DNA of 64,000 nucleotides from Otis tarda (Eukaryota > Chordata > Aves > Otidiformes > Otididae), in assembly GCA_026413225.1 (NCBI GenBank), contig CM048591.1, forward strand, positions 47,637,803-47,701,802, given 5' to 3'. The position numbers and the translations under genes are program-made. The first letter of the stretch is position 1, and every line of letters starts with the position of its first letter. The notes below the pieces were generated by a model, which made no database searches, had not been told where the DNA came from, and saw only the letters and a list, made by a program, of their open reading frames with translations. Below are positions 37,608 to 50,252 of this stretch, one piece after another.

Positions 37608-39479
37608 CTTCAAGAAAAGGACGCAAGAGACAGATTAAAGAGCAAAATACTTTTTCTCTTAACCTTGCACTGAAATTCTCTAAGAACAAAATGACAAAAT
37701 TAATCATATTTTAGAGACTGATCGCCCATCAAAATAAGTGGAACTTTGGTTTGCTTCTGTTTTGTCTTTGTCCCCCTATTCTTTCCAAACAAGTATTTTG
37801 CATGTTACCTATGGGCTACTATTAGTCTTTTTCTGAAAAGACCTGCTTGAAAACTTTCAGTACAACATTTTGTTTCACTGTAAATCAGATTTTTAGATCA
37901 AATTTTCTTTTTCAAGACACCACCCGCTTCTTTTAAGTGCTTTCACCTTTTTCATTAGAAAGGCCGCGCGGAAGAAATGCAAGCTGCTGGCACGCTGCTG
38001 CAGCTGGCCACACACTGACGAAAAAGGCCGCATTTTACTGACGGTTCTCCCCTCTGACAAGCCACAAACGGGCCTGCTCAGGAGCTGTGCCAGGATCCCA
38101 CGAACCGTACAGAGAGCACCGCTAAGGCAAATACTGCCGCAGAAAAACTGCTGTTGTCCAGCCGTGCCTGCTGCACGAGGACCTGCAAAGCTGCTTGGGC
38201 CGTGAGGGCACATTGGTAGCAGGCCGAGGGAGGGGACAGGTGACAGGTGCACAGAGCAAGCAGGTCCCCATGCAAGGAGGTCAGCAATCTAGTGCTGCTC
38301 TTGGAGACAACGTGGAAAAGATGGCCGAGGTGGGGGGGGGGAGGGTGTGTCTGTCCTTCGCCTATGGGAGGAAAATGACCCGGGAGGCCTCGCAGGGCCC
38401 GAGTACGCCGCGCCAGGCAGCGGGTGGCAGAGGGCCGGCAGGACACAGCCTCTCTGCCCTTACCGTGCCGGACAGCAGCGGCCTGTAACAGCTCTTTGGG
38501 GGTTTACGCTGAGGGAGAACCAGGGGGCCCTGCCGCAGGGGTCACCGAACTGCCGATGGCGGGGCCCAAGCGGCGGGGACCCAAAGGGCGCGGGGCCTGT
38601 TCCCGCGGCTGGCGGCCCGGCCCGGCCCGGTCCAGCGCTTTGCAGTCGGCCCCGAAGTCCAGAGCCGTTCTTCGCCTGCCCTCGCGTGGGCGATCTGTAC
38701 ACGACACGCACCGCGGGCGCCCCTCGTCGTAGCGTCACAGACTGCGGGGCCGGGCGGCCTGCTGCAGGCTGAGACAGGTACCGACAGGCCAGCTCCCCCC
38801 CGGGAGCGTCCATTTACGTCGGGGCTCGTCTCCTTTACAGAGGAAGAGGAGCTGCCCGCTCTCTGCTACCAGGAGCCAAGAATAAAACGGGTAGCCATGC
38901 TATCATCTTCCCAGACACGACTACACCTCCCCAGGAGCGGGAGAGGGCGGCTGCAGAAAACTGGCGCTCCTTTGCCCTCTCCATCCTGCTGCTGGGAGGG
39001 TCCCTTTGTCGACCGAGGGGGGCCCAGTGCAGCAGAGGTGGAGCAGGTTTGGGAACATGCCCAGCTATCTCCTGGGCTTACGTGCAGGAAAACAGGGAGG
39101 GCCCGGTCTGTATCTTGGCTGACAGAGATGTCATGTGGGAACTGCTGGTGCGCAGGCTGGCTGAACCTGTGCAGCTACTGGCAGCTTCTCAACAAAAAAG
39201 TTGAAGAAGTGGCTTAGCTGCACTTTTGACTAAGACTGTACTGCCAAAGCTTGAGGTTGCTGGGGATTCAGGTCCCTAAAGGCTCCCTGCAACATGCAGA
39301 AATCATGCAGTGGGTCTCCTGCTAGGCATCATGGAGAGAAGTAGAGATGTGATGGCATATTAGAGAGATGAGGCTCTACTTATGATCAGTTGTGAATAAG
39401 CAGTAAACAAGATGAAACACATTTAGAGAAAATGTGTACAGTCAGAAACCTCCTGTGTTACTGAGGAGTCAGGACTTAC
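37608..39479 (-). other. SHC3: SHC3 last intron
   Basis: A 1.87-kb intron that is unusual because about half of it is CpG-rich (see the separate CpG island entry). The rest is ordinary AT-rich DNA. The donor is ACT|GTAAGT at the 39480 border. Confidence 0.9.
37950..39010. promoter_or_regulatory. Intragenic CpG-rich block in the last SHC3 intron
   Basis: CpG dinucleotides are dense from about 37965 and densest at 38390-38830, where GGCCCGGCCCGG and GC-box-like words occur. The flanks are AT-rich. A G run (38332-38345) lies at its left part. Open frames of 100-140 codons on both strands come from base composition and show no recognisable domain. It lies between two SHC3 exons and far from the SHC3 5' end. 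It could be an orphan CpG island acting as promoter of an antisense or short transcript, or as an enhancer. Direction and activity cannot be judged. Confidence 0.7.
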
Positions 39480-39775
39480 AGTTCCTTCTGGGTCCACCAA
39501 AAGAAGATGCTTTGCTTGTCCATTGTGCATGCCTGTAAGCACATAGGAGCCGGGATTTGTGGTACTCTTCCTCACAAGGAAGTCTCCACATTTCTTTAAC
39601 AGCTGCTCTGCTTCTTTCCTGCTCATCTCTCCTTGATACCATGGCTCTGTGCTCAGCTCTTCAGCTACAGTCCGGTCAGCTGCTCTGGATAAAAGAGGAC
39701 TGGTGCATCCAGTGGAGGTGGATTTATTCAGTGCAGCCTCAGACGTTTGGTTCTTGAGGGCATCTTCAAATGGTT
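39480..39775 (-). CDS. SHC3: SHC3 exon: end of CH1 and first half of SH2
   Basis: Acceptor CCACAACCAG, donor ACT|GTAAGT. The first two bases (AA) complete a Lys codon begun in the previous exon and restore DLFDMKPFEDAL, the adaptin-binding motif shared by SHC proteins. A variable Ser/Thr-rich linker follows, then the SH2 domain starts at [24 protein letters not shown] carries the phosphotyrosine-binding Arg of the FLVR motif. The exon ends LLLVDPEGT and is 296 nt long. Confidence 0.97.
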
Positions 39776-41778
39776 CTGGTTGTGGAAATAGAACCAAGCA
39801 CAAGATCATTCAGAGGTAAATCATGTTACAAAATGGTGATATTCCAGTCATTTTTAACAGGATTTATTTTGTGTTATAGCCACTTCCCTTTATCTTTATT
39901 AAAAAAATGAAGGAAGATGCACTGCTAGGCCTACTGATTTACAGATTATATTAAGATTGACGAGTATAATGTTAAAAATCTATGTTATGCACAGAAAAAT
40001 GCTGATAAAAAGCAGAGCAAACCTTGGCAGGAGCTTTTGAAAGATAGTGATTTTATTTCAGTAATGCCTATTGTCAACAGTTGCATTTATATATCCTGGT
40101 ACCAGGCAGAGCTCACCTTTTCTCTTGCTAGGTACATCAGTCATTTTCATTTGAAATAAATTACATAATATGGTGTCGTGGTTTTGTTGACATATGGGTA
40201 CCCAGTATCATTATACTCATATCTGCTCTGTCCTCAAGCAGTGTATTAATTTAAAAATTATCCATTACTGAGTCTCCAGGCCAAAGGTATGTCTAGAAGG
40301 CATCAGACACCCTTACCACTCAGCCTGCCTCTAGTCTCCAGATAGGAAGAGGTCTTTGCAGCACACACACAGGCTAACACCTTTACAGTGATTTACCTAG
40401 CTGAAACCAGCCTCAGGGAAGCATCTTTTAAACCTCAGCTAAATCTTGAACTCAGTGTTACTTACTGCAGAGTGGAATGAAAAGATGTGTCATTACAGAT
40501 CCCAACAGCCTTACAGAAATAGTAAACAGGTCAGTGCATGCTTCTTTATATGCTGTACTGACCTGTGGGAAGCTATTTTCCCTTGCAAGACCTTCATCCG
40601 CCCAACCAGTGCATATCAAAAAGAGATATTGTTCTGTGCCCACTAGACTTACTAAACGAGATCTGCAGAACAGTACAATGAAGCAATACAGCGCTCTAAA
40701 TCCAATGGTTAAAGATTAATAGAGGCTGGAAGATGAGAAATAGTTTTCCCTATTTTTAGGAAAAAAAATGCATACAAAATTGAGGTAAGCATGTGTATGT
40801 TCTAAGGGCATGGCATATTAGAAATCAAGGTTAACATCCCAGATTTCAGACAGCAGAATTTTCTCATTTCAGATCTATATTCACTCCCTCAATTTTCTTC
40901 CCTCCCTCTTTCTTTCAATCAAAAATCTCCCTATACTGTGGAAATAGAGACATAGCTCAGTAAAAGCATGCCAGGAAGACAGTTTTATTTATACTGAGAT
41001 AACAGAAATGTAGATATGTTCTTTTACAAATAACATACAGGCACCGACTGCTTTGTCTCGTTGCCTTTTAATTACGTGAACTCAACTAAATAAATCATGT
41101 GTCAGCAATCGATCAGAGGTAGGAAGAGTAGAAAAATAAAGATTTTCTGTGCATCAAACTGCTTTCCCCGGATTTCCTGTTAAGTATCTCTTCAAAGCTG
41201 AAAACAATGTGTATCAGTAGCGCTAACGTCTAATAATGACTGATGCTTAAACCATTGTTTTACAGCTATGGCTATGATTCTGATCTTGGAAAAGCTGACT
41301 TCAAAGTTGGAACAGATAGCTAGATAAGATAGTAGGCCTGTCAAAAGCAAGGGATAACACAGCCTTTTAATTTCCCTCTCAGCTTTCTTGTTGCACAAAG
41401 TTTTTGTAATATACATTGACTTTCTAGTAACATAGTCACAGGACAGGCTCAAGCTAATTCTCCAGCCATTCACTCCTTCACTTTCCTGCATGAGAAGCCT
41501 CCTGATTTATTTTCCTTCTGAGGTGGTTGCCTGTGATGCTAAGAACAACATAGACCACAACTCAGCTTAACTCAGATATAAGACAAATGAGCTTCAAATC
41601 TCCAGCCATCCTTATTTTAACTCAGTCAGATAGGAAACCACCATTAATTCTAAAAGTCACCATGATTCCACCAGGAATACTAAAATTCAGAGAATTTTAA
41701 AAATACTTCTATACAGAACAAATGCATAAACATATTAGGTCACTTATTAGAAAGGGAGTGAACAGGAAAGGAACTCAC
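39776..41778 (-). other. SHC3: SHC3 intron
   Basis: Non-coding, AT-rich, with nothing recognisable inside. Confidence 0.85.
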
Positions 41779-41973
41779 TCATGTCAAACAGATCCTTTCC
41801 TGGGCTGCTCTCTTTGGTGTCATCTGCTGTTCCACTGAAGGTACTTTCAGCATCTGCCTGAAGTGCCAATAGAGCTTCTATATTTATATGCTGAGTGTTT
41901 ACGTACGTTGGCACCTCTGCTGTTGGGGTTACTTGTGATTTCCCTTCCAGCATACTACAGATATCCAGAGATC
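41779..41973 (-). CDS. SHC3: SHC3 exon: CH1 with Grb2-binding tyrosine
   Basis: Acceptor TTTTCTAG followed by GA TCT CTG; donor ATG A|GTGAGT. It encodes SLDICSMLEGK, then PTYVNTQ. Its Tyr-Val-Asn matches the pY-x-N Grb2 SH2-binding consensus and corresponds to Tyr317 of SHC1. The exon ends GKDLFDM plus one base of Lys. It is 195 nt long and in frame with both neighbours. Confidence 0.95.
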
Positions 41974-42873
41974 CTAGAAAATTCAAGACTGTTTTTCTTC
42001 TTTTTTTATATTTGACAGAACAGTGTTGTTATAATGACCAAATAACATATACCCCATCACCACAGCTTTAAAATTCCCTGGAATGGGAAATCTAAAGTCA
42101 GTAACTGCAGGATCTAGTGAAAAAAAAATGTTGATGAATGGATTCAGAACTGTGTTTCAATGAGGATCTGGGAATGTGTGTTATTATTCAAGAGGAAAGG
42201 ACAATTTTGTAAATACTGTCACTGTCAAAGCTGATATTCAGTTGGGGAGTCGTGATAGCAGGATATGGAATAAAATCCTAAAATCTGTGCACATTAAAAA
42301 CAGATAACATATTCTGGCATTTGAAAAGAAAGTGTCCCTGGAAACACAGTAAAGCTGTCATATAAAGGTGAAAGGGGTGAAATTTAACACATATGTTTTG
42401 ATGTGATTTGCTTAAAATTCACAGACAACAACAAAAAGAACATTATGCATTATTTGTTATTCATGGAGCAGAGATCATGTGCAAATACATGCATCGCTCC
42501 ACATTTTAAAAAAGCTTCTGACTTTAGGCTTTTCCTTTGGAAACTCCATCTTGCATACCCTAGTAGGTCAGATTTTCAGAATAGACCATGCAGTCCGTCT
42601 TTAAATACCATGGAGTTTTACGACATGGCAGGCTAGAGAGCTGAAGGTTTCTGGCTCCGCAGAAGATAAGATTTTATGAAGGTGTGCATTTAATAATTTA
42701 TCCAGAGGTAATTACCAAATGCTTTTCACTGATATCAATGCTAAAATTCAGACAAAGGGAATCTATCAACAAAATGCAGTTCATTGCCTTAAGACTTTGA
42801 GGCATCAGACTTTCACGTGCTTTGCCCACCCAAGACCTCCAGCAGTATTACAGCTAAAACTAGTAAAACTCAC
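41974..42873 (-). other. SHC3: SHC3 intron
   Basis: A 900-bp AT-rich intron with no repeat or gene recognised. Confidence 0.82.
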
Positions 42874-42970
42874 CTTGCTTAACAGGCCCATGATGCCAGT
42901 TTTCACTGAATGTGTCTCCTAAGTGATGACTCTGGTAATAGGTTTGCTCTCCTCCCACTCCTGCTGCAGA
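42874..42970 (-). CDS. SHC3: SHC3 small CH1 exon
   Basis: The favoured acceptor is GTGTCCCTTCTAG followed by TCT GCA GCA GGA, in phase 0 with the preceding CAG. The donor is CAA G|GTGAGT. It encodes GEQTYYQSHHLGDTFSENW and then KQ, matching the SHC3-specific CH1 segment. Three other AGs follow closely (TCTGCAG, CAG and GAG), giving possible starts at 42963, 42960 or 42957. These would be in frame only with a different donor in the previous exon (43976). Confidence 0.85.
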
Positions 42971-43979
42971 CTAGAAGGGACACGTGCAAAGAAATGTTCA
43001 ATTACCTTTAGAATGCTCAGATATATTATGAGTGGCTTCGACAATTTCCTTGGCTGTATTCTGTGTACTCCCACTCTTCATTTCCAATTCATCATGGTGT
43101 CAGAATATATATCTCACAAATGCATTTGTGTAGGAGTAAGATATTACCGGTGACCTTCATGTAAACTTCCCTGCTTCCTGCTTTTATTAACCCTCGCAAT
43201 CCCAAATGATGCATTACCTCCTTCACTACATTTGTCTTCACATAGCGAGCCCCTTCGCATATGTTCCTGGGGAAAGCATTCTGCAGAAACACATCTGGGA
43301 CCAGAAGACACCCCCAGCACCCTCCAAAGCATGAGCTTGAAAGATTCACATTGGTACGAGGGGACACACTTGGGTACTGAAGGGAGGATGTTGTCTACAG
43401 ACAAGGCCCCTCTGGATCTAAGCAGAGTTGTGAGTTCAGATCCAGAGTTGTGCTGGATCTGAAAACTCCTTTTAGGTGGCTATGTTGATACTGCAGTCAA
43501 ACTTTCCACAGCAATGCTGGCAGAAATATCCAAGCAGGCCTCAGTTCAACGTGAGGTGTAAAACCTACCTAGGAACTGTCTGCACACTGATTGCTGATGC
43601 GTTATGAACATAATGAACTGTTAGTAACAACTGCACTAGATCATTTAAGTGGTTGTGCATCAAATCTTTTCCAGTTAGTGTGCACTATTTGATGCTCTCT
43701 GAAGCAGACATGGTTTCTACTAATGTAGTAACCCTCTGTGGATTTCTCTTTCTTGAACCTCTGTAATCTTTTAACACCATGAGGAACTTACCTCCTTTTG
43801 TTTGTTCTGAACCTGCCTAATATGTTGTCCCCTAGATCTTCAATGCCCATTCAAAAGGAAACTGGCCACACATAAAGGACTGTGAGCTATAAATGGTCTC
43901 AATGTATCCATCTTAAAATAGACATTTTTAAAAGATGTTTGATCCATCAGCAGGAGGGCAGAGATGCAATGGTACTGAC
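42971..43979 (-). other. SHC3: SHC3 intron
   Basis: A 1.0-kb AT-rich intron with no gene or repeat recognised. Confidence 0.8.
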
Positions 43980-44130
43980 CTGAGCTGTATCTGCAGCACC
44001 GGGAAGTCTTGTTTTGAGCCTGGCATCAATGAAGCCGCCAGCGGGGGCCATTTTATTTGGGATGTTGTAATAGAGATGTTCTGTTGCTTCATTATCTTCC
44101 TCCATCCATGGTTCATCAAAACTCTGCACC
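43980..44130 (-). CDS. SHC3: SHC3 exon: start of CH1 with the YYN motif
   Basis: Acceptor TTTCTTACAG followed by G GTG CAG; donor CAG|GTCAGT. It encodes [14 protein letters not shown], then [23 protein letters not shown] and ends DTAQ. The double Tyr followed by Asn corresponds to Tyr239/240 of SHC1, a Grb2 docking site phosphorylated by Src-family and receptor kinases. A second possible donor lies four bases further on (GTCA|GTACC, exon end 43976). Confidence 0.95.
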
Positions 44131-45278
44131 CTGTAAGAAAGTGAGTGCCTTATTTTGCCCCTTGCTTTCAAAATACTTACAGATACTCGCAGCATGTTAA
44201 GACCACCTGTGAGGGAACCACTATTGCATATTATTTTGACAATTCAGCTACCATTTTAAGTCAGGAAGCAATAAGGGATCATGCAACAGACCCTCTCTGT
44301 TTAGACAAACTTGATGTAAACCTCTTTTGCAATGGATTAAATTATTTTTGCTGAGAAAAGGATGCTGTTACTTAGCTTTAAAGGCCACTATAAACTGCAT
44401 TAACGAACAATTTACTTTAACCTTACAGTAACATTTAAAATATTATTACTTTATTGACTGACTAAGCCCTAAAACTTTGTCTTTAATTATGGCTGCTCTG
44501 TCACCAATATAAATCTGGGAGAACTTCACGAAGTCAAGGGATCAAATCTGTGGTTTCAGTCTACATTTAACAGTCATTTACACAAGTCCAAAGTGAGTAC
44601 AGAATGCTTCCAGATTAGGATAGTAGTGTTTTATATTCACCATACACTCATTTTACTCTGATATAAGAGATTACACAGGGTACCAGCTCACTGGGATTTA
44701 TACTAATGTTAGTGAGCATATAGCTATTCATGTCAAAAACACACTTCACCAAAGAAAACAGAATGCTATATTCCAGCCTTTTAAACATATAAAACCAGCT
44801 AGATTTTGTATCCGCCAGAGAACAATGCAGTCAAAGCCTCTGTACAATACATCAAATTCCTAAAAAATTAATCCTGGGTAGTATCAGAAATAGTGAAACA
44901 TCAGTAGTCATTTTGAAAGCCCAGCAATTCTAGCTTACTTCATCTAAATTGACAGAGCGGCTATAACTGTAACAACAATGAGGAAATGCCACAAATAACA
45001 TCCATTCTTGGCCACCCAACTCTGCCTACTAACTATAATGGAAAACGCATTATCATTTCAGTAAGTTCACTGTGAAATCCATATTTAGCCCACTATTTAA
45101 AAATTATTGTGCTCCTTTCATATTCATTAGCCAAACCCCGCTTTGCTAATTTAGCATAAATCTCTTTTTAAAGTATTTAAATCCTGTCTGTCTCCAGTAA
45201 CTTTGTCCACAGCACATTTTATTAAGTAAATACAAAGCTAAAGAAGATCCTTTAGCAGTCTTCTACAATTGTACTCAC
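44131..45278 (-). other. SHC3: SHC3 intron
   Basis: A 1.15-kb AT-rich intron with no gene or repeat recognised. Confidence 0.8.
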
Positions 45279-45405
45279 CTCTCATGGAAAGTAGGTATCT
45301 TAGAGGGGCACTGCAAGTATTGCTTAAATCGAAGCTCAAACGCTTGCCCTATGGTACTGATGACATCCTGGGCCAGGCCATCACAGCATTCCAGTATATG
45401 ACAAG
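45279..45405 (-). CDS. SHC3: SHC3 exon: C-terminal helix of the PTB domain
   Basis: Acceptor TTTAATTTAG followed by CT TGT CAT; donor GAG AG|GTGAGT. It encodes [19 protein letters not shown], then [11 protein letters not shown], the C-terminal helix that closes the PTB fold and contributes to NPXpY peptide binding. PSKIPTFHE follows. Near-identity with SHC family PTB domains is obvious. It is 127 nt long; both split codons (Ala before, Arg after) fit the family. Confidence 0.96.
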
Positions 45406-48400
45406 CTAAATTAAAAAGATCCAACACATGCACATGCAAATCATCATTTATGTTATGGTGGGATGCACTGACCTATTACAAAACACCTACATGTCAGGCA
45501 TAGTTGCCCTATTCGTGGTGTGCACATTTCAATAAAACCCAATTCTGGCATAGTGAATTTCAGGCAATGGGGTCTTTTTCACGGAATTATCAAGATTGGA
45601 AAAGACCTAAAAGATCATCCAGTCCAACCATCACCAATACTTCTCAGCTAAATCATATCCCTCAACACAACATCCAAACGTTTCTTGAACACCCCCATGG
45701 TCGGTGACTCCACCACCTCCCTGGGCAGTGCATTCCAGCGCCTGACTACCCTTTCCGAGAAGTAATATTTCCTAATGTCCAGCCTGAATCTCCCCTGGCG
45801 CAGCTTGAAACCATTGCCTCTAGTTCTATCACTGTCTACACGAGAGAAAAGGCCGACCCCTAGCTCACTACAACCTCCCTTCAGGAAGTTATAGAGAGCT
45901 ATAAGGTCTCCCCTGAGCCTCCTCTTCTCCAGACTGAACAATCCCAGCTCCCTCAGCCGCTCCTCATAAGGCCTGTGCTCCAGACCCCTCACCAGCTTCG
46001 TAGCCCTCCTCTGAACGCGTTCCAGGGCCTCAATGTCTTTCTTGCAGTGAGGGGCCCAAAACTGAACACAGTACTCGAGGTGCGGCCTCACCAGTGCCGA
46101 GTACAGGGGGACAATTACCTCCCTGTTCCTGCTAGTAACACTGTTTTTGATGCAAGCCAGGATGCCGTTGGCCTTCTTGGCCACCCGGGCACACTGTCGG
46201 CTCATGCTCAGCCGAGCATCAATCAGTACCCCCAGGTCCGTTTCCTCCACACAGTCCTCCAGCCACTCCGCCCCAAGCCTATAGCGCTGCCTGGGGTTGT
46301 TGTGGCCGAAGTGCAGGACTCGGCATTTGGTCTTGTTGTTTTAAGGTTAAATAAAATTGCTCTGATGTGTGACTGCAATAGGCAAGACCATGTATCAGTT
46401 CTAGGATTTTAACAAGTCCATAAAGATTCACTTATTAATTACCTGAATACAAGAGATTATACGAGAATTCTGAGCTTTAAGTTGAGATTATAAAAATACT
46501 AATAGATGGTAACAAAAAAAAAAAAGCGTTCTTTGCTTTCCTCAGTTTTGTCGCCACTTCACCCCAGGTTTGCAAGCTGTTCACTTCCTTTGAGTTTCCA
46601 GAATTTCCCAAATTACAGGCTGAGGGAGGAGCAGTAACTATGATACTTCCTAGATCTCGGGCCCCAATCTGATTCCAGTAATACAGATGCCCAGAAGCTT
46701 TTCCTGCTTGTCTGTATGGAGACACTCCCAGCAAACTGGAGGATCACAGGGGAGCACAGACCCAGGACCCCGGTTAACTCCAGCACTCCCTCATGTGCCG
46801 CCTCTCAGAACCCACTGTGACAGAGGCAGTAAGGACGGAGGCTGGCAACACAAGCTCTTTTCCTGTGTGAGGCTGAGCAACCTTTATCAGCTGTCTGTGC
46901 AGCCAAATCCTTTCCGGTTTTAAATCAGAGAGTGGCTCGGAGGTATCGTCTTATGTGACAACATAAACAAGCAAACTCATGAAGATTTCACCTAACACTG
47001 CAGGAACATAGATGGGTGTTAAGAGCTGAAAGCTAAAGATCTGAATGAACACCACTACAGTGATACTCAGAAAAGCCCAGGCAAGTTCATTTTCCATATT
47101 CAGTGCTGGACAAACACATGGCCTGCTGGCTAGAGCCTAGACTGGATTTGAAACTCTGGGTCTTTTCCAAGCTCTGCTGCAGTACAGTAGGACCTTCTTC
47201 AAAGTTACTAATTTCTATCACCTCTGACTGATTTGATAACCCAAATATAAATTCTTCAGATGAGAAATTGCATTTTAATATATGCCCAATGGAATGAAGT
47301 GCTTTGTATGCCAATGTCCTACAAATAAGTGTTGGTCATGACATTTGTGTGACCTTAATTTTAGTTAAAGAAATACAGAGAGACTAAGGAGAATGAGCAA
47401 TGACTTCTTAGAGGCTGATCTGCTGGACAGAACTTCTGAAGATGTCAGAATAAAGGGCCAAGAAACCTGCAGTTATGCAGATATGGAATGAGCAGGGCAC
47501 CAATCTATCTCTCCCTCAGCAGCAGCAGCACCTCACGCAGCATGAGATGGCACCAGTCACAGTGCTGCCCTGTGAAATAGATCCAGTGATGCTCTCTTCT
47601 CACCTTATCGCATCTGCTGTATTGACCAGCATGCTGAGGTAATGCCTGATTCAGGGAAAATGTCCTTAGCTGCATGTTGAAAGTGGATGCGGCAGCCACA
47701 AATAGGACCTCCATGTGTTCAAAGACAGCAGCAGGTTATTTGCTGTTTACCCGCTCTGCACCACTGCTGGTGGCAGTGAGCAACCAGCCCCCAGATAAGA
47801 TGCAGACTTCTTTCCATGAACATGGACAGAAAGTAGTTAGGCCAAACAAAGCTATAATTTTTGTACTCTACAACTAGAGTGGGAATTCAAAGAGGCTACA
47901 TTGCTCACTGCTAAACCTGTCTGGAGCTGAAATGAAGCATGAGTCATTAAGTAGTTTCAGTAGGTAACATAATGAGTAACCTGTTTCCTTGGATACGTGA
48001 ACGGGCTTTCAGCAGGTGGAAGATGTGCTTCTTGTAAAAGGATGAGAAGGTTTGGCTCACACAGAGATGATTTCTTGCGAATGTTACAGCAGAAGACAGC
48101 CAGCTTTTAGTTTGCTTGATCCAGAATACAAAGCATGAAGAGAGCTTTTCCATCCTTGGGAAGAAATGAGTCTAATATGGAAGTGAAAGGTATACTACAG
48201 CACTGGTGCTAGTGTTAGTAACAGGAGCAGTAATATTTTCACTACATACGGAAATAAATTCAAACTCACTTCTAAAGTAATTTGCAGTTAACACAGAAAA
48301 TGACAGAATAGCCTAAGATTACAAAAGAGGGCAATCCAGATCCCTTGGTAAACTAGATCTTTTTAAAAATGTGATTAAATAATTGTCACATACAGGATCA

Positions 48401-50252
48401 TTGATCTGCAAACCGCTGATGTGCACACACAACTGGGGAAAGCTCCCATAGAAAGCTGTAATGCAGAAGGCTTAAAGATCACAGCATGAAAGAATTTCAC
48501 ACGAGATAACGGTGCTTCACTGCAGCTAAAAAGGTTTATGAGAAACCGGCTAATGATGAGGACAAAAGCAAGAAAGAATAGGAAGGTGTGGCCTCTGTTA
48601 GAGGTTGCTGACATTAATACTAGATTATTCCAAACAATAACAGGCATCATCTACCTTTTTAAATCAATGCAGAAAAATGGAAGGAGGAGGAACAGAAATT
48701 GTCTGAAGAATGGAGGATGTGCACTGCAGCTGGAAGAGTTTCTCTGTCAAACTTTCCTAAAGAAAACTGAGAAATGACTTGAACTAAATACACCACAGGA
48801 AGACAATACCAGATGACTCCTCAATCTAGGATAGACTAGCTTAACAAGGAACAGTGGCAGGAATCTCAGGCTAAATACATTCAACTTAGATATAAGGAAC
48901 ACAGTCCTTGAAGCAGGTTTTATATAAAATCCACTCACATAGGAACAGAACACAGAGCAGAGGGCTCCTCCAGACCGTACAGTGCAAACGTCTGGTCTGC
49001 GATGCTGGTCCACTACATTGCCACTGAGACCTCTCAGTACAACTAAATCAGCCTGTGGTTTAGCAGAGGGGTACTGCTCAAGCAGGTGGGGCAGAGAGCA
49101 CCTCTGCACCATACAGCCTACAGTCCAATCCCAAAGCCTTTCTAGTGGGGGACATATGATGTTGGAACATAACAAGTATGGCAAAAATCGGGACTGTCTC
49201 CCTACCTCCCACTCCCCATAAGTTTTCTAGGTGTTTCATTAATATTCATATTAATATGTTCAGTGCAGGTATTGTTTATGAGCTCACGCTCTCAAGTCTG
49301 GACATCTCTGCACATGGACATAACAGATTGTTGAGGTATCTAAGATCATTAAAGGTGACAAAATACAGAAGCTATTGAATTAGTTGTGCCTATGGTAAGA
49401 CAGGGTTTGCAGGGTTGGCATTTTGGAGTTAAAGTGTCTGAATTCTGCAGAAATCCTGTTGTAAGTGCTTGAGTCTTTTTTTGGAGCTAGTCTTTTTTTT
49501 TCTCTGTGAATCTATGAATAATAAATAGGTTCTCAGGTACATTATACAATACTTTGTATCTAGCATTAAGACCTAGTGATGCTTTCTGCATTACAAGCAG
49601 GCAGGTTTTCTGTACCTATTATTTCAGACAGTAATTTACACTTTTTATAATCTACTTTTATTTCTGAGAACCTGAACTAGTTCTTAGTCTTTGAAGACAA
49701 TCAACAAGAGGTTCCCTGTTGCTGACTGATCACTCAAAAAGCAATACAACCTTGAATAAAACTTCACTGAGAAAGAGGATTACAGCCTCCAGCAAGCTGG
49801 CTCAAAAGCTTACCATTTGGTAAAGAATCTGATTCTTCCAGGAAGAATTAGGCATGTACTGAGAAGACCTAACAGATTCAGCCACCTCATCCGAGGACTT
49901 AATCAGAGAACTGCTTAGTTCTTGCGTGTGATTGTGTGTAGGTAAGAGTTAGCTGTTGCTTAGAAGCTCATGCAGCCAAGTAAGACGAGCATTTGATTTA
50001 AGAGATGAAGAGAATCCAAGTGATATTTGGAGATGAACTATAAGCAAGACCTGTTCCAAGTTTGAGAACCAACTTATGCATGGCTGTTCCTTATTGCTAC
50101 ACAATCTTTCCATGACGATGTCAAAAGCAATCTTTTTATTGGGCTGCATTTATTTTTTCCTAGGGGGAAAAAAAAAACCTGACTGAATTATACCATGAAT
50201 ATTTCATATTTCTTAAAGGAAGAAAGGTGCCAAATAGATATTTCTAACTTAC
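45406..50252 (-). other. SHC3: SHC3 intron with a CR1 fragment
   Basis: A 4.85-kb intron. It holds the CR1 fragment at 45580-46342 immediately beside the exon and is otherwise AT-rich with an A run at 46513-46524. No additional exon was seen. Confidence 0.8.
45580..46342 (-). mobile_element. CR1 fragment with a long intact RT tail frame
   Basis: The minus strand has an uninterrupted frame of about 230 codons, from [18 protein letters not shown] through [30 protein letters not shown] and [17 protein letters not shown] to VVLRDMI. This is the C-terminal part of the CR1 ORF2 reverse transcriptase. The 3' flank (plus strand ACGGAATTATCAAGATTGG) is a variant CR1 end rather than the ATAGAATC type, so this copy belongs to another CR1 subfamily than those at 23503 and 36007. 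Absence of any stop or frame change over nearly 700 nt suggests a fairly young insertion. It sits in an SHC3 intron in the same orientation as the gene. Confidence 0.95.

Noticed and set aside
38078-38813. 100-140 codon frames in the SHC3 last intron
   Set aside because: Composition-driven frames in a CpG-rich block; none has motifs or consistent splice context.
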